NCBI GenBank assembly: GCA_030783905.1
Contig: JAQAHH010000006.1
Coordinates: 372,001 to 436,000, forward strand
Reading direction: 5' to 3'
DNA: 64,000 nucleotides
Origin: Bisgaard Taxon 45
GTDB lineage: Bacteria; Pseudomonadota; Gammaproteobacteria; Enterobacterales; Pasteurellaceae
The notes below the pieces were generated by a model that saw only the letters and a list, made by a program, of their open reading frames with translations, had not been told where the DNA came from and ran no database searches. Made by a program: the position numbers and the translations under genes. Below are positions 40,819-50,514 of this stretch, one piece after another (position 1 is the stretch's first letter; each line of letters starts with the position of its first letter).

Positions 40819-42024
40819 TTGATACAGCCTAAAAGTAGTCACATTACTGGACTTTTCATTACCACCTTAGCACTTTTATCCATGTTACCGCCCTTGAGCG
40901 TAGATATGTATTTGCCGGCGTTCTTGTTGATTGCGCAAGATTTGTCGATTACCCCCGAACAAGTTCAACATACCTTAACTTTCTTTGCATATGGCATGGC
41001 AGTGGGACAGTTGTTTTGGGGACCTTTTGGTGATAGTTATGGGCGTAAACCCATTATTTTGCTTGGTGTGATTGTCAGTGCGATTGCCGCACTAATTTTA
41101 ACCACCACCTATTCTATTGGCCAATTCACCTTACTGCGCTTTTTGCAAGGTTTCTTTGCGGCCGCCCCCGTGGCTCTGGTCGGGGCAATCTTACGCGATT
41201 TATTTCATAAAAATGACCTATCTAAAATGATGTCTAGCATTATGTTAGTGTTTATGCTAGCCCCTTTGCTCGCCCCCATTATTGGTGGGCATTTGGTGTT
41301 GTGGTTTCATTGGCATGTGATTTTTTATGTGATCAGTGTTATGGGCTTAGTGTGTTTTTGTTTGGTATACATAGTGATTCCAGAAACCCATCATAAAGCG
41401 AATCGAATTCCACTCAGATTAGGTACGGTCGTCAGTAATTTTATTACCCTCTGTAAACAAAAAGAAGTGCTCGGTTACTTATTTGCCTCGGCTTTTGGCT
41501 TTGGTGGTTTATTTGCACTCATTACCGCTGGCTCCATTGTATATGTGGGGCTTTACGGTGTGCCGGTGGATCAATTTGGTTATTTTTTTATGCTTAATAT
41601 TGGGGTCATGATACTGGTTTCTGCGATTAACGGCAAAATCGTGAATAAAGTGGGGACAGAGTGTATGTTAAGAATTGGCTTAGGTATTCAATTCAGTGCC
41701 GGTATTGGCTTGGTGATCATTGCTTTATTTGATTTGGGTTTTTGGCCGATGACCTTTTGTTTAGCCCTCTTTGCTGGGCAAAATCCGCTAATCTCAGCGA
41801 ATGCCATGGCGTCCATTTTAGAAAAATTTCCCATGATGGCAGGAACAGCCAATTCTGTTGTGGGGAGCGTGCGTTTTGGTACGGGAGCGTTGGTGGGATC
41901 GTTGGTCGCCCTGATGAAGATGGATACCCCTACGCCGATGTTATTAACCATGGCATTATGCAGTGTGATCGGGGTGAGTTGCTATTATTTCTTAACTTAT
42001 CGGGCAGAATCTGCGAATCGCTGA
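40819..42024 (+). CDS. bcr: Bcr/CflA family multidrug efflux MFS transporter
   Basis: A 401-residue MFS protein with twelve predicted membrane segments. Characteristic Bcr/CflA elements are PPLSVDMYLPAFLLIAQDL at the first helix and GPFGDSYGRKPIILLGV between helices 2 and 3. In E. coli the orthologue is a proton-driven drug and dipeptide exporter, also beside rsuA. No ATG fits; AAGGA lies seven bases before a TTG at 40819, which gives the expected N-terminus, so a TTG start is proposed. Confidence 0.9.
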   Translation: MIQPKSSHITGLFITTLALLSMLPPLSVDMYLPAFLLIAQDLSITPEQVQHTLTFFAYGMAVGQLFWGPFGDSYGRKPIILLGVIVSAIAALILTTTYSIGQFTLLRFLQGFFAAAPVALVGAILRDLFHKNDLSKMMSSIMLVFMLAPLLAPIIGGHLVLWFHWHVIFYVISVMGLVCFCLVYIVIPETHHKANRIPLRLGTVVSNFITLCKQKEVLGYLFASAFGFGGLFALITAGSIVYVGLYGVPVDQFGYFFMLNIGVMILVSAINGKIVNKVGTECMLRIGLGIQFSAGIGLVIIALFDLGFWPMTFCLALFAGQNPLISANAMASILEKFPMMAGTANSVVGSVRFGTGALVGSLVALMKMDTPTPMLLTMALCSVIGVSCYYFLTYRAESANR

Positions 42025-42120
42025 TATCACGTTATAGACCTATTCCTGTGATCTTTTTCGCCTTAAAAGGCGAAAATTCCTCATTGAATTGGGCTAAAAA
42101 GAGAACCTTTAAAAGACTGA

Positions 42121-42147
42121 CCTATTGCACAAATAGGCCGTTTTTTG
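42121..42147 (+). terminator. Terminator after the bcr-like gene
   Basis: CCTATT (42121-42126) pairs with AATAGG (42132-42137), a three-base gap and six T follow. It lies about 100 bases after the stop; a ten-base inverted repeat without a T-run lies before it at 42055-42076. Confidence 0.7.
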
Positions 42148-42164
42148 GTTAAAAATTACAAGAT

Positions 42165-42191
42165 TTGTTCTAAATCAATAAACCCTATAAT
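42165..42191 (+). promoter_or_regulatory. Candidate FNR-controlled promoter of the ccm operon
   Basis: TTGTTCTAAATCAA (42165-42178) matches TTGAT-N4-ATCAA at nine of ten positions, and a perfect TATAAT (42186-42191) starts eight bases later. The spacing is too short for classical FNR activation at -41.5, so this site may repress or may serve another promoter. A possible extended -10 element, TGATAGAAT, lies at 42250-42258, closer to ccmA. Confidence 0.45.
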
Positions 42192-42287
42192 CCACCTCTA
42201 AAGAGGTAGGGTTTTCGCTAGCGAATCACTACGCCAAGGATAGGGCTTGTGATAGAATGCGAGCCATTAATGTGGCTTATTCTCTAA

Positions 42288-42932
42288 ATGATACCTATGT
42301 CTTATCAACTTAAAACCGAAAAACTTGCTTGTCAACGAGGCGAGAATGTCTTGTTTACGGACTTTAGTTGTGTCTGGAACAGTGGCGATTTTGTACAAAT
42401 AGAAGGGCATAATGGGATTGGCAAAACCAGTTTATTACGTATTTTAGTGGGATTGGCGCAACAACGCGAAGGGGAGGTGTATTGGAATGGCTCGCCGATT
42501 CAAGCACAACGCGAAACCTTTCAGTATGATTTATTGTATTTAGGTCATCACTCTGGCATCAAACCTGAATTAACGGCTTGGGAGAATCTAAAATTTTATC
42601 AACAAATGAGTGCTTGTGAGCAAGGCGAAGAGACGTTATACCAAGTATTAGAAACGGTCGGTTTGGTCGGGCGTGAAGACATTCCCGCAGCACAACTTTC
42701 AGCCGGTCAGCAACGGCGTATTGCATTAGCACGGTTATGGCTTTCCACTGCACCTTTGTGGATTTTAGATGAACCCTTTACCGCGATTGATAAACATGGT
42801 GTTCAAGTGCTCACCGGCTTATTTGAGCAACAGGTGAGACAAGGGGGGATCGTGATTTTTACCAGTCATCAAGATGTACCAAGTCAGTTACTGAAAAAAG
42901 TGCGGTTAGAAAATTATAAAATTCTGGACTAG
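42288..42932 (+). CDS. ccmA: Cytochrome c biogenesis ATP-binding export protein CcmA
   Basis: A 214-residue ABC ATPase. Walker A lies in [13 protein letters not shown] (about residue 42), the signature in [16 protein letters not shown] and Walker B in [13 protein letters not shown]. With CcmB, CcmC and CcmD it releases holo-CcmE at the inner membrane. No clear ribosome site precedes either in-frame ATG (42288 or 42297), so the exact start is uncertain. It is the first gene of ccmABCDEFGHI. Confidence 0.95.
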   Translation: MIPMSYQLKTEKLACQRGENVLFTDFSCVWNSGDFVQIEGHNGIGKTSLLRILVGLAQQREGEVYWNGSPIQAQRETFQYDLLYLGHHSGIKPELTAWENLKFYQQMSACEQGEETLYQVLETVGLVGREDIPAAQLSAGQQRRIALARLWLSTAPLWILDEPFTAIDKHGVQVLTGLFEQQVRQGGIVIFTSHQDVPSQLLKKVRLENYKILD

Positions 42933-42959
42933 TTCCTTGTAAAAAGAGCATCAAATAGC

Positions 42960-43625
42960 ATGATATTTTTAGCCATTATCAAACGAGAGTTACAAATTGC
43001 GATGCGTAAGCAAGCGGAGATTTTAAATCCGCTGTGGTTCTTTTTGCTGGTGATCACGTTATTTCCTTTAGTCATAGGTCCTGATCCAAAACTCCTTTCG
43101 CGTATCGCACCAGGTATCGCTTGGGTCGCCGCCTTGTTATCTGCGTTGTTATCTTTTGAACGTTTATTTCGCGATGATTTTGTTGATGGCTCGTTAGAAC
43201 AATTAATGTTAGCCGCTCAACCTTTGGCACTCACTGCTTTAGCCAAAGTGATTGCGCATTGGTTACTGACGGGTTTGCCACTGATTTTATTATCACCGAT
43301 TGCCGCATTACTTCTTTCTTTAGAGTTTGATATATGGTGGGCATTAGTCTTGACATTACTTATCGGCACGCCTGTGCTCAGTTGTCTTGGTGCGATTGGT
43401 GTTGCACTGACTGTCGGATTACGTAAAGGCGGGGTGTTGTTAAGTTTGTTAGTTGTGCCGTTATTTATCCCTGTTTTAATTTTTTCTGCTTCGGTGTTGG
43501 AGGCGGCTAGTTTAAGTCTGTCTTACACTGGGCAGTTAGCGATTTTAGGTGCTATTTTAGCGGGTTCAGTAACATTATCACCGTTTGCTATTGCAGCGGC
43601 ATTACGAATTAGCGTAGATCAATAA
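42960..43625 (+). CDS. ccmB: Heme exporter protein CcmB
   Basis: A 221-residue membrane protein with six predicted segments and the CcmB start IIKRELQIAMRKQAEILNPL. The segment SFERLFRDDFVDGSLEQLML is also typical. It forms the permease part of the CcmAB complex that frees heme-loaded CcmE from CcmC. It starts 27 bases after ccmA with only a weak ribosome site. Confidence 0.95.
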   Translation: MIFLAIIKRELQIAMRKQAEILNPLWFFLLVITLFPLVIGPDPKLLSRIAPGIAWVAALLSALLSFERLFRDDFVDGSLEQLMLAAQPLALTALAKVIAHWLLTGLPLILLSPIAALLLSLEFDIWWALVLTLLIGTPVLSCLGAIGVALTVGLRKGGVLLSLLVVPLFIPVLIFSASVLEAASLSLSYTGQLAILGAILAGSVTLSPFAIAAALRISVDQ

Positions 43626-43637
43626 AAGGAAGGCATT

Positions 43638-44378
43638 ATGTGGAAATGGTTACATCCTTATGCAAAATCAGAAACACAGTATCAGGTGTGCGGTAAATTT
43701 TTGCCCTTGACCGCACTATTGAGCGCACTTTTGCTCGGTGTAGGCGTGGTGTGGGGGCTTGCCTTTGCACCAGCTGATTATCAACAGGGTAATAGTTTCC
43801 GTATCATGTATGTGCATGTACCAAGCGCCATTTGGTCAATGGGCGTGTATGGTTCGATGGCGATTGCGGCCTTTATTGCGTTGGTATGGCAAATCAAACA
43901 GGCGCATTTAGCCATGATGGCAATGGCACCGATTGGTGCGTTGTTTACCTTTTTAGCTTTGGTGACGGGGGCGATTTGGGGAAAACCAATGTGGGGCACT
44001 TGGTGGGTGTGGGATGCACGCTTGACCTCTGAGCTGATTTTGTTCTTCCTGTATTTAGGTGTCATGGCATTATATTCGGCATTTCAAGATCGTACGGTCG
44101 GGGCAAAAGCTGCAGGCATACTGTGTTTAGTGGGAGTGATTAATTTACCAATTATTCATTTCTCAGTGGAATGGTGGAATACCTTGCACCAAGGGGCAAG
44201 TATTACCAAATTTGAGAAACCCTCTATCGCCACACCGATGCTGATACCGCTGATTCTGTGTATTTTTGGTTTTATGATGTTATACATTTGGTTGACGTTA
44301 ATACGTTATCGTAGTGCGCTGCTGAGAGAAGACAGTAAGCGTCCGTGGGTACAGGCATTAGCGGCTCAACTCAAATAG
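43638..44378 (+). CDS. ccmC: Heme exporter/heme-handling protein CcmC
   Basis: A 246-residue membrane protein. The tryptophan-rich WWD heme motif is GTWWVWDARLTSEL (about residue 118), flanked by conserved His residues in MYVHVPSAIWSM and IIHFSVEWWNTLH. It loads heme onto CcmE in the periplasm. AAGGAAGG lies upstream of the ATG, 12 bases after ccmB. Confidence 0.96.
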   Translation: MWKWLHPYAKSETQYQVCGKFLPLTALLSALLLGVGVVWGLAFAPADYQQGNSFRIMYVHVPSAIWSMGVYGSMAIAAFIALVWQIKQAHLAMMAMAPIGALFTFLALVTGAIWGKPMWGTWWVWDARLTSELILFFLYLGVMALYSAFQDRTVGAKAAGILCLVGVINLPIIHFSVEWWNTLHQGASITKFEKPSIATPMLIPLILCIFGFMMLYIWLTLIRYRSALLREDSKRPWVQALAAQLK

Positions 44379-44386
44379 GGGGACAT

Positions 44387-44590
44387 ATGTTTTTTGCAAA
44401 CTGGCAGGATTTTTTCCATATGGGTGGCTACGGCTTTTATGTGTGGTTAGCCTATGGGATCAGTTTTTTCGCGATTGTGGTATTGATTATACAAAGTGTG
44501 CAAGAAAGAAAGGCGATTTTACGTACTGTATTACGTGAACAACAACGCCAAGCACGTTTACAAAACAAGAAAACAAGAGGTGCACTATGA
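44387..44590 (+). CDS. ccmD: Small heme-exporter subunit CcmD
   Basis: A 67-residue protein with one membrane helix ([20 protein letters not shown]) and a basic tail ([16 protein letters not shown]), as usual for CcmD, which holds CcmC and CcmE together. An earlier in-frame GTG lies inside ccmC, but GGGGGA precedes the ATG at 44387. It overlaps ccmE by four bases. Confidence 0.92.
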   Translation: MFFANWQDFFHMGGYGFYVWLAYGISFFAIVVLIIQSVQERKAILRTVLREQQRQARLQNKKTRGAL

Positions 44591-45126
44591 CCCCTAGACG
44601 TCAGTCCAGAATGGCTGTGATTTTATTTGTGTTACTTGGGATTTCCATTGCTGCCGGACTCATGCTCTATGCATTACGTCAGAATATTGATTTATTTTAT
44701 ACACCAACCGAAGTGATATATGGCAAAAATGAAGATGCCACACAAAAACCTAGCGTAGGACAGCGTATTCGGGTCGGTGGCATGGTGGTGGCAGGCACAG
44801 TACAACGCGACCCTAAGAGTTTAAATGTTAAATTCGATTTAAATGATATTGGACCTGCCATTACGGTGGAATATGAGGGGATTTTGCCAGATTTATTTCG
44901 TGAAGGGCAAGGGATTGTGGCGCAAGGCGTGTTGAAAACCCCAACCTTACTAGTGGCGACGGAAGTATTAGCCAAACATGATGAAAATTATGTGCCACCG
45001 GAATTAGATGCACAAATGCAAAAAGTCCATAAACCGATGGGTATCGCAGATTTAAAAGGGGAAAGTGAGCGCGATCGTCAAGAAAAAGCCTATGCATCAC
45101 AAGAGACACAAGAAGGTCAACAATGA
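44587..45126 (+). CDS. ccmE: Periplasmic heme chaperone CcmE
   Basis: A 179-residue protein with an N-terminal anchor ([19 protein letters not shown]) and an OB-fold domain. Heme attaches covalently to the His in [13 protein letters not shown], followed by the conserved Tyr. It passes heme from CcmC to CcmF. The C-terminal tail is charged. It overlaps both ccmD and ccmF by four bases (ATGA), so the genes are translationally coupled. Confidence 0.96.
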   Translation: MTPRRQSRMAVILFVLLGISIAAGLMLYALRQNIDLFYTPTEVIYGKNEDATQKPSVGQRIRVGGMVVAGTVQRDPKSLNVKFDLNDIGPAITVEYEGILPDLFREGQGIVAQGVLKTPTLLVATEVLAKHDENYVPPELDAQMQKVHKPMGIADLKGESERDRQEKAYASQETQEGQQ

Positions 45127-47078
45127 TTGCTGAATTAGGAAATTATGCGTTAGCGTTAAGTCTTGCCATCGCTACACTCGTCGCTATTTTTGCTTTGTGG
45201 GGAGCAGAAAGACAGCACACTCAGTTAATGTCATTGGCTCGCCCGATGACCTATGGGCTCTTTATGAGTTTAACGGTGGCTTTTGTTGCTTTATTTTACT
45301 TGTTTGCAGTGAATGATTTTTCCGTGCAATACATCGTCAATAACTCAAACACAAACTTGCCTTTACATTATCGTTTATCCGCAGTTTGGGGCTCTCACGA
45401 AGGGTCTTTATTATTGTGGATTTGGTTGCTGACGTTATGGGGAGCGGCGGTGGCTTGGTTTAGCAAACAGCTACCTCAAGAAGCGGTTGCACGCGTGTTG
45501 GGGATCATGGGGTTGATTAGTATTGGTTTCTTGATTTTTGTGTTATTTACCTCCAACCCTTTTGAGCGCACGTTTCCTGATTTTCCCGTTGATGGGAAAG
45601 AGTTGAATCCACTTTTGCAAGATGTGGGGTTAATTTTCCATCCTCCGTTACTTTATATGGGCTATGTGGGCTTTTCGGTGGCCTTTGCATTTGCGATTGC
45701 ATCGTTAATGACAGGAAAACTAGATACCGCATGGGCTAGATGGTCACGCCCTTGGACCATGGCGGCTTGGGTCTTTTTAACGTTAGGCATCGTATTAGGT
45801 TCTTGGTGGGCGTATTACGAACTCGGTTGGGGCGGTTGGTGGTTCTGGGACCCCGTAGAAAACGCCTCACTCATGCCTTGGATTGCCGGCACCGCATTGT
45901 TGCATTCATTAGCGGTCACAGAAAAACGTGGCTCTTTTAAAGCTTGGACGGTGTTATTAGCGATTTTGGCTTTCTCCCTTTGCTTGCTTGGCACCTTCTT
46001 AGTGCGTTCGGGTATTTTGGTTTCAGTGCATGCTTTCGCTTCCGATCCTACTCGTGGACTATATATTTTAGCCTATTTAGTGGTTGTAATTGGTGGATCA
46101 TTCGTTTTATATGCTTATAAAGGCAGTCAAATCCGCTCGCGCGATAACGCAGAAAGGTATTCTCGCGAAACGGCACTGTTACTGAATAATATTCTCTTAA
46201 TGACCGCACTTTCAGTTGTGTTACTGGGGACCTTATTGCCATTGGTTCATAAACAACTTGGGTTAGGGACTATTTCGGTCGGTGCACCGTTTTTTGATCA
46301 AATGTTTTTAATCATTATGGTGCCATTTTCGCTCTTATTAGGTGTAGGCCCTTTGATCAAATGGCGTCGAGATCAATTTTCAGCAATTCGTAAACCAGTT
46401 ATCTTGAGCTTAGTCGTGATGCTGGTGGCGGGGGTTGCTTTGCCGTATCTGTTACAAGATCAACTAACGGTGAGTGCAACCTTAGGTACGATGATGAGCG
46501 TATTTATTGTGTTATTAAGTGTGTATGAATTGCAACAACGTGCGACTCATCGTTCCTCTTTTTGGGTCGGTGTAACCAAACTTTCTCGTTCTCATTGGGG
46601 CATGGTGTTAGCACACTTAGGTGTGGCAATGTCTGTGTGGGGGATTGCCTTTAGCCAGAACTACAGTATTGAACGTGATGTACGTATGAATGTGGGGGAT
46701 AGCGTACAAATTGCGGATTATCAATTTACTTTCCAAGGCATTACAGAGGCAAATGGACCGAATTATTTGGGGGGCAAAGCACAAGTCGATATTCGTCGTA
46801 ATGGACAAGTGGAAGCCATCTTATTTGCCGAAAAACGTTTCTATACGGTAAGTAAAATGACCATGACGGAAGCGGCGATTGACTGGGGATTTACGCGTGA
46901 TATTTATGTGGCATTAGGCGAAAACCTCGGGCAAGATGCTTGGGCATTGCGCTTATACTATAAGCCGTTTATCCGCTGGATTTGGTTTGGTGGTCTCTTT
47001 ATGTCATTAGGGGGATTACTCTGTATGTTTGATCGTCGTTACCGTTTTGGGCAATTTTTCAATAAGGGGCAAGTATGA
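45123..47078 (+). CDS. ccmF: Cytochrome c heme lyase subunit CcmF
   Basis: A 651-residue membrane protein with about 15 segments. The WWD motif is in [18 protein letters not shown] (about residue 235), with conserved periplasmic His residues around it. With CcmH it is the lyase that joins heme to CxxCH sites. It has a clear paralogue, NrfE, at 60262-62211. Coupled to ccmE and ccmG by ATGA overlaps. Confidence 0.97.
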   Translation: MIAELGNYALALSLAIATLVAIFALWGAERQHTQLMSLARPMTYGLFMSLTVAFVALFYLFAVNDFSVQYIVNNSNTNLPLHYRLSAVWGSHEGSLLLWIWLLTLWGAAVAWFSKQLPQEAVARVLGIMGLISIGFLIFVLFTSNPFERTFPDFPVDGKELNPLLQDVGLIFHPPLLYMGYVGFSVAFAFAIASLMTGKLDTAWARWSRPWTMAAWVFLTLGIVLGSWWAYYELGWGGWWFWDPVENASLMPWIAGTALLHSLAVTEKRGSFKAWTVLLAILAFSLCLLGTFLVRSGILVSVHAFASDPTRGLYILAYLVVVIGGSFVLYAYKGSQIRSRDNAERYSRETALLLNNILLMTALSVVLLGTLLPLVHKQLGLGTISVGAPFFDQMFLIIMVPFSLLLGVGPLIKWRRDQFSAIRKPVILSLVVMLVAGVALPYLLQDQLTVSATLGTMMSVFIVLLSVYELQQRATHRSSFWVGVTKLSRSHWGMVLAHLGVAMSVWGIAFSQNYSIERDVRMNVGDSVQIADYQFTFQGITEANGPNYLGGKAQVDIRRNGQVEAILFAEKRFYTVSKMTMTEAAIDWGFTRDIYVALGENLGQDAWALRLYYKPFIRWIWFGGLFMSLGGLLCMFDRRYRFGQFFNKGQV

Positions 47079-47623
47079 ACAAAAAATTATCCCTTCCCTT
47101 AATTTTATTTTTAATCTTGGTATTTGCTTTTGCCATTCAATTATTGCGCAATGCGCAAGGGGATGATCCGAAGGCATTAGAATCCGCCTTGATTGGTAAA
47201 CCTGTGCCAGTGAAAACATTACAAGATTTATTTGTTGATAAGCACTATGGCGTTGAAATCTTTCAGCAAGGGAAACCGATTTTATTCAATGTTTGGGCAA
47301 CTTGGTGCCCAACCTGTTATGCAGAACATCAATATTTAAATCAATTAGCACAACAAGGTGTCACCATTATTGGTTTGGATTATAAGGATAAATCAGCACA
47401 GGCGATCAAGTGGCTAAAAGATTTGGGTAACCCCTATCAGATTGTGTTAAAAGATGAAAAGGGAACGATTGGTTTAGATTTCGGGGTGTATGGGGCGCCG
47501 GAAACCTTTTTGATTGATGGGCAAGGTATCATTCATTATCGCCATGCGGGAGATTTAAATCAGAAAGTGTGGGAGGCGAAAATTCAGCCACTTTATCAAC
47601 AGCTGATGGAGAGAAAAGAATGA
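47075..47623 (+). CDS. ccmG: Thiol:disulfide interchange protein CcmG (DsbE)
   Basis: A 182-residue membrane-anchored thioredoxin with an N-terminal helix, active site NVWATWCPTCYAEH and the cis-Pro region GVYGAPETFLIDG. It keeps the CxxCH cysteines of apocytochrome reduced. A paralogue with active site WCAYC lies at 62214. It overlaps ccmF and ccmH by four bases. Confidence 0.96.
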   Translation: MNKKLSLPLILFLILVFAFAIQLLRNAQGDDPKALESALIGKPVPVKTLQDLFVDKHYGVEIFQQGKPILFNVWATWCPTCYAEHQYLNQLAQQGVTIIGLDYKDKSAQAIKWLKDLGNPYQIVLKDEKGTIGLDFGVYGAPETFLIDGQGIIHYRHAGDLNQKVWEAKIQPLYQQLMERKE

Positions 47624-48084
47624 AAAAATTGACCGCACTTTTTTTATTATGTGTCAGCTTAGCCAGTGTGGCAGCGATTGAGGGTGTGCAATTTTCTTCA
47701 CCACAACAAGAAAAAGACTATCATGCCTTAACCCAAGAATTACGCTGTCCACAGTGTCAGAACAATAATATTGCGGATTCGAATGCGACAATTGCAGTCG
47801 ATATGCGCCACAAAGTCTTAGAATTGTTACAGGCAGGGAAGTCGAAACAAGATGTGGTGAATTTTATGGTAGAACGTTATGGACATTTTGTTACTTATGA
47901 TCCGCCTTTAACCACTGGTACCATCGCCCTTTGGCTGATCCCCGCCTTATTTGTCATTTTCGGGCTTCGTCTTTTATTTCGTCGCCATACTCAACCGGTC
48001 GAGGTAACAAAGCCGATAGAATCGCATTTAAGTGATGAACAAAAACAGCGCCTACAACGTTTATTACAAGAGAAAAAAGAATGA
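47620..48084 (+). CDS. ccmH: Cytochrome c-type biogenesis protein CcmH (CcmL-type, Cys-containing part)
   Basis: A 154-residue protein. The signal peptide (MKKLTALFLLCVSLASVAA) is followed by the redox motif LRCPQCQNNNIADSNA, and one C-terminal membrane segment (about 100-125). It receives electrons from CcmG. In E. coli the CcmH and CcmI parts are one protein; here they are two coupled genes. A USS lies at its 5' end. The ATG overlaps the ccmG stop by four bases; the longer upstream frame is not used. Confidence 0.94.
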   Translation: MKKLTALFLLCVSLASVAAIEGVQFSSPQQEKDYHALTQELRCPQCQNNNIADSNATIAVDMRHKVLELLQAGKSKQDVVNFMVERYGHFVTYDPPLTTGTIALWLIPALFVIFGLRLLFRRHTQPVEVTKPIESHLSDEQKQRLQRLLQEKKE

Positions 48085-48995
48085 GCTTTTGGTTAAGTGT
48101 TATTTTATTGACATTATGTGTTGCTTTAGTTTGTTTTTATCCCTTACTCAAAGCCAGTAACAAGGGAAAGTTAGCCAAACAGAGTGTACAGCGTGATGAA
48201 TTAAATAAGGCATTGTATTTTCAACGGTTAGCTGAAATCGAGCGGGATGAAGCGCAAGGCTTACTGGAAAATGCTGCACAACTAAGAACGGAGTTACAGC
48301 AAACGTTGTTAGAGGATATTCCCGAATCAGCGCAACCCGTTCAGTTAGAACAAAAAAATTACGGCAAAATCTGGTTTGTATCGGGATTCTTCGCATTGAG
48401 TATTTTATCACTAAGCGCGTATTTAAGTGTTGGTGCGTGGCAGGCAGAAGTGATGCTCGAAAAAACCTACCAAAAGCTACCGCACTTTTATGAGCGCTTG
48501 AAAGAGGAGAAAACGCAACCGCTGAATGAGACTGAATTACAGCAATTTTCTACCGCACTTCGTTTACATTTACAAAAACAACCGAGTGATGCGAAAAGCT
48601 GGTGGTTGCTAGGGCAAATTGCAATGCATACCAATAAAGGGCAATTAGCCTTAGATAGCTATGCGAGAGCGAACCAACTTGAACCCGATAATATTGAGTA
48701 CAAATTGTCTTATGCGAGAATTCTGATGTTTTCAGATGATGCATCGGATAAAACAAAAGGCGAAGGGCTCTTAAAAGAGGTTATTCGCCAAGATCATAGT
48801 AATCTTGACGCTTTAGGTTTATTGGCATTTCGTTACTTTGAAAGGGAAGAGTATAAAATGGCGGCTGTCACGTGGTCGATGATGTTACGACTTTTACCTG
48901 AAGATGATCCGAGAGTGGCATTAATTGAGCGCAGTATTCATTCAGCGCGGGCATCACATGATGCACAACAAGAGGCAAAATCCCAATCAGAGTGA
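48081..48995 (+). CDS. ccmI: Cytochrome c-type biogenesis protein CcmI (TPR apocytochrome chaperone)
   Basis: A 304-residue protein with two membrane segments (about 1-22 and 95-115) and a periplasmic TPR domain (about 165-290, for example AKSWWLLGQIAMHTNKGQLA). It binds the C-terminus of apocytochrome c and presents it to CcmF/CcmH. It is the last ccm gene. Two USS copies lie in the middle (about 48479 and 48552). Confidence 0.93.
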   Translation: MSFWLSVILLTLCVALVCFYPLLKASNKGKLAKQSVQRDELNKALYFQRLAEIERDEAQGLLENAAQLRTELQQTLLEDIPESAQPVQLEQKNYGKIWFVSGFFALSILSLSAYLSVGAWQAEVMLEKTYQKLPHFYERLKEEKTQPLNETELQQFSTALRLHLQKQPSDAKSWWLLGQIAMHTNKGQLALDSYARANQLEPDNIEYKLSYARILMFSDDASDKTKGEGLLKEVIRQDHSNLDALGLLAFRYFEREEYKMAAVTWSMMLRLLPEDDPRVALIERSIHSARASHDAQQEAKSQSE

Positions 48996-49035
48996 GTCAG
49001 CCGTAAACAAAAAACGCGTGTGATGGCCTTATTGA

Positions 49036-49062
49036 AAGGCAGACTAAACGTCTGCTTTTGTT
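49036..49062 (+). terminator. Terminator of the ccm operon
   Basis: GCAGAC (49039-49044) pairs with GTCTGC (49050-49055), followed by TTTTGTTG. It lies 40 bases after ccmI. Confidence 0.75.
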
Positions 49063-49085
49063 GAAAAGGGCGAGTGGCTATTTAT

Positions 49086-49113
49086 TTTACATTGATTATA
49101 AAATGTGTATAAT
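49086..49113 (+). promoter_or_regulatory. Putative sigma-70 promoter before the VOC-family gene
   Basis: TTTACA (49086-49091), a 16-base spacer and a perfect TATAAT (49108-49113), about 35 bases before the start codon. It probably drives the three-gene group 49148-50492. Confidence 0.55.
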
Positions 49114-49147
49114 TAGGCCTCAATTTTAGACGGGGAGTGAAATTACG

Positions 49148-49534
49148 TTGTCAATCGTAGGCTTTCATCATGTTGCTATTATTGCGTCTGATTATTTGAA
49201 ATCGAAAGATTTTTATACGACTGTTTTAGGGGCAGAAATTATTCACGAAACTTATCGTTCTGAACGAAATAGTTATAAATTGGATTTACGTTGTCGCGAT
49301 GGTAGTCAGATTGAATTGTTTTCTTTCCCTGATTCTCCTACGCGTTTAACCTATCCTGAAGCTTGTGGGTTACGTCACTTAGCTTTCCGAGTAGAACAAC
49401 TTGATCACTTCATTGATTTTTTAGGTGATAAAGGTATTGATTGTGAACCCGTCAGAGTTGATCCGATAACAGGTAAGCGTTTTACGTTTCTACGAGATCC
49501 TGATGATTTGCCTTTAGAACTCTATGAAACGTAA
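49148..49534 (+). CDS. yaeR: VOC (glyoxalase/dioxygenase superfamily) protein, YaeR-like
   Basis: A 128-residue protein made of two paired beta-alpha-beta modules. The metal-site pattern includes FHHVAIIASDYLKSKDFY, QIELFSFP, CGLRHLAFRVE and LPLELYE. It closely resembles E. coli YaeR, whose substrate is not established. No ATG or GTG fits; a TTG at 49148 with GGGGAG upstream gives the family N-terminus. It is the first gene of a short run with two secreted proteins. Confidence 0.85.
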   Translation: MSIVGFHHVAIIASDYLKSKDFYTTVLGAEIIHETYRSERNSYKLDLRCRDGSQIELFSFPDSPTRLTYPEACGLRHLAFRVEQLDHFIDFLGDKGIDCEPVRVDPITGKRFTFLRDPDDLPLELYET

Positions 49535-49545
49535 GAGATGAAAAT

Positions 49546-50166
49546 ATGCGTGTTAATCTATGTTTCTTATTAAGTCTGTTATTACCCACTTTGGCGTGTG
49601 CCGAGTCTTGGTCTATTCGTATTTCTGAGGACGAGGTGAGTAAGACTTATGGTCATCATGAAGTCGAGAGCACACAAAAGGTACCTCTGCTAGAAAGCCC
49701 TCCTAAGAGTGAAAAAAATACCAAAGTGACCTATGTGAATCGTGATTTTACTCGCCAATTAAATCCTTCTTCAGATGATCAAGATGCGAAGGCATTAGGC
49801 AGCAGTATTGAGTTTGAAGTTTTTCAAATTAATGAAAGCAAGTCGTCACATACTATTTTTGAGTCGGGAGCCGGCATTTGCCAAGGTTTTCATTCAAGGC
49901 TAGGCGTGGAAGTGACTGATGCAACAACCTATTATGTGATTCCCGTGAATAAAGAGGAATATTACACTAATATTGCCACCGCCACGGTATTGTCTAATGA
50001 AGATTCAAAAAACATGCAATATGTACCTGTTTTTTATATTCAGAATCCTGAGTTAGCGAAAAAAGTGCAGGATGAAGAAAATAAGAAAGGCAAAAACTTA
50101 GCAAGTAAAAATATTGAAAATAGAAAAACGATTTTATCTCATGTGATATGTCGTAAAGTGATTTAG
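49546..50166 (+). CDS. Exported protein of unknown function
   Basis: A 206-residue protein with a good signal peptide (MRVNLCFLLSLLLPTLACA, cleavage about residue 19-20). The mature part is charged and hydrophilic, with a Cys in GAGICQGFHS and another near the end (HVICRKVI) that could form a disulfide. I do not recognise a domain. It starts 11 bases after the YaeR-like gene and is followed by a small lipoprotein 23 bases on, so all three are probably co-transcribed. Confidence 0.75.
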   Translation: MRVNLCFLLSLLLPTLACAESWSIRISEDEVSKTYGHHEVESTQKVPLLESPPKSEKNTKVTYVNRDFTRQLNPSSDDQDAKALGSSIEFEVFQINESKSSHTIFESGAGICQGFHSRLGVEVTDATTYYVIPVNKEEYYTNIATATVLSNEDSKNMQYVPVFYIQNPELAKKVQDEENKKGKNLASKNIENRKTILSHVICRKVI

Positions 50167-50189
50167 GTATAGTTTACTAAGGAAAATCT

Positions 50190-50492
50190 ATGAAAAAATT
50201 AATTTTATTATTACCAACTTTATTGCTTGTGGGTTGTGTCGCACAAAAACATGTGGAAAGTGCACAAATGGATTTAAAAACATTAGAGGAATATAACCAA
50301 CGTGTGAAAAGCGGAAATACCGTTGATCCATCGCAAAAGCAAGCATATTCAAAAGAAGTAGAACACCAAGCAAACTTGAGTGATACTCAGCCAAGAGTGG
50401 GAGAACGTCGTTCTAGACTACATCCAGTACCGTTGCTTTTCTTACCAACGGTAAGCTATCAATATAGCCGTCACTATATTAAAACGAACTAA
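50190..50492 (+). CDS. Small lipoprotein of unknown function
   Basis: A 100-residue lipoprotein with lipobox LLVGC (Cys16). The mature part is helical and charged (QMDLKTLEEYNQRVKSGN), then basic (RVGERRSRLH), then hydrophobic with aromatic residues (PLLFLPTVSYQYSRHY). GGAAAAT precedes the ATG. It lies directly before a strong bidirectional terminator. No family was recognised. Confidence 0.75.
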   Translation: MKKLILLLPTLLLVGCVAQKHVESAQMDLKTLEEYNQRVKSGNTVDPSQKQAYSKEVEHQANLSDTQPRVGERRSRLHPVPLLFLPTVSYQYSRHYIKTN

Positions 50493-50514
50493 ACCAAATC
50501 CGTTTAGTGGTCAG

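Noticed and set aside
42055-42076. Ten-base perfect inverted repeat after the bcr-like gene considered as terminator
   Set aside because: No T-run follows on either strand; the hairpin at 42121-42147 is a better terminator.
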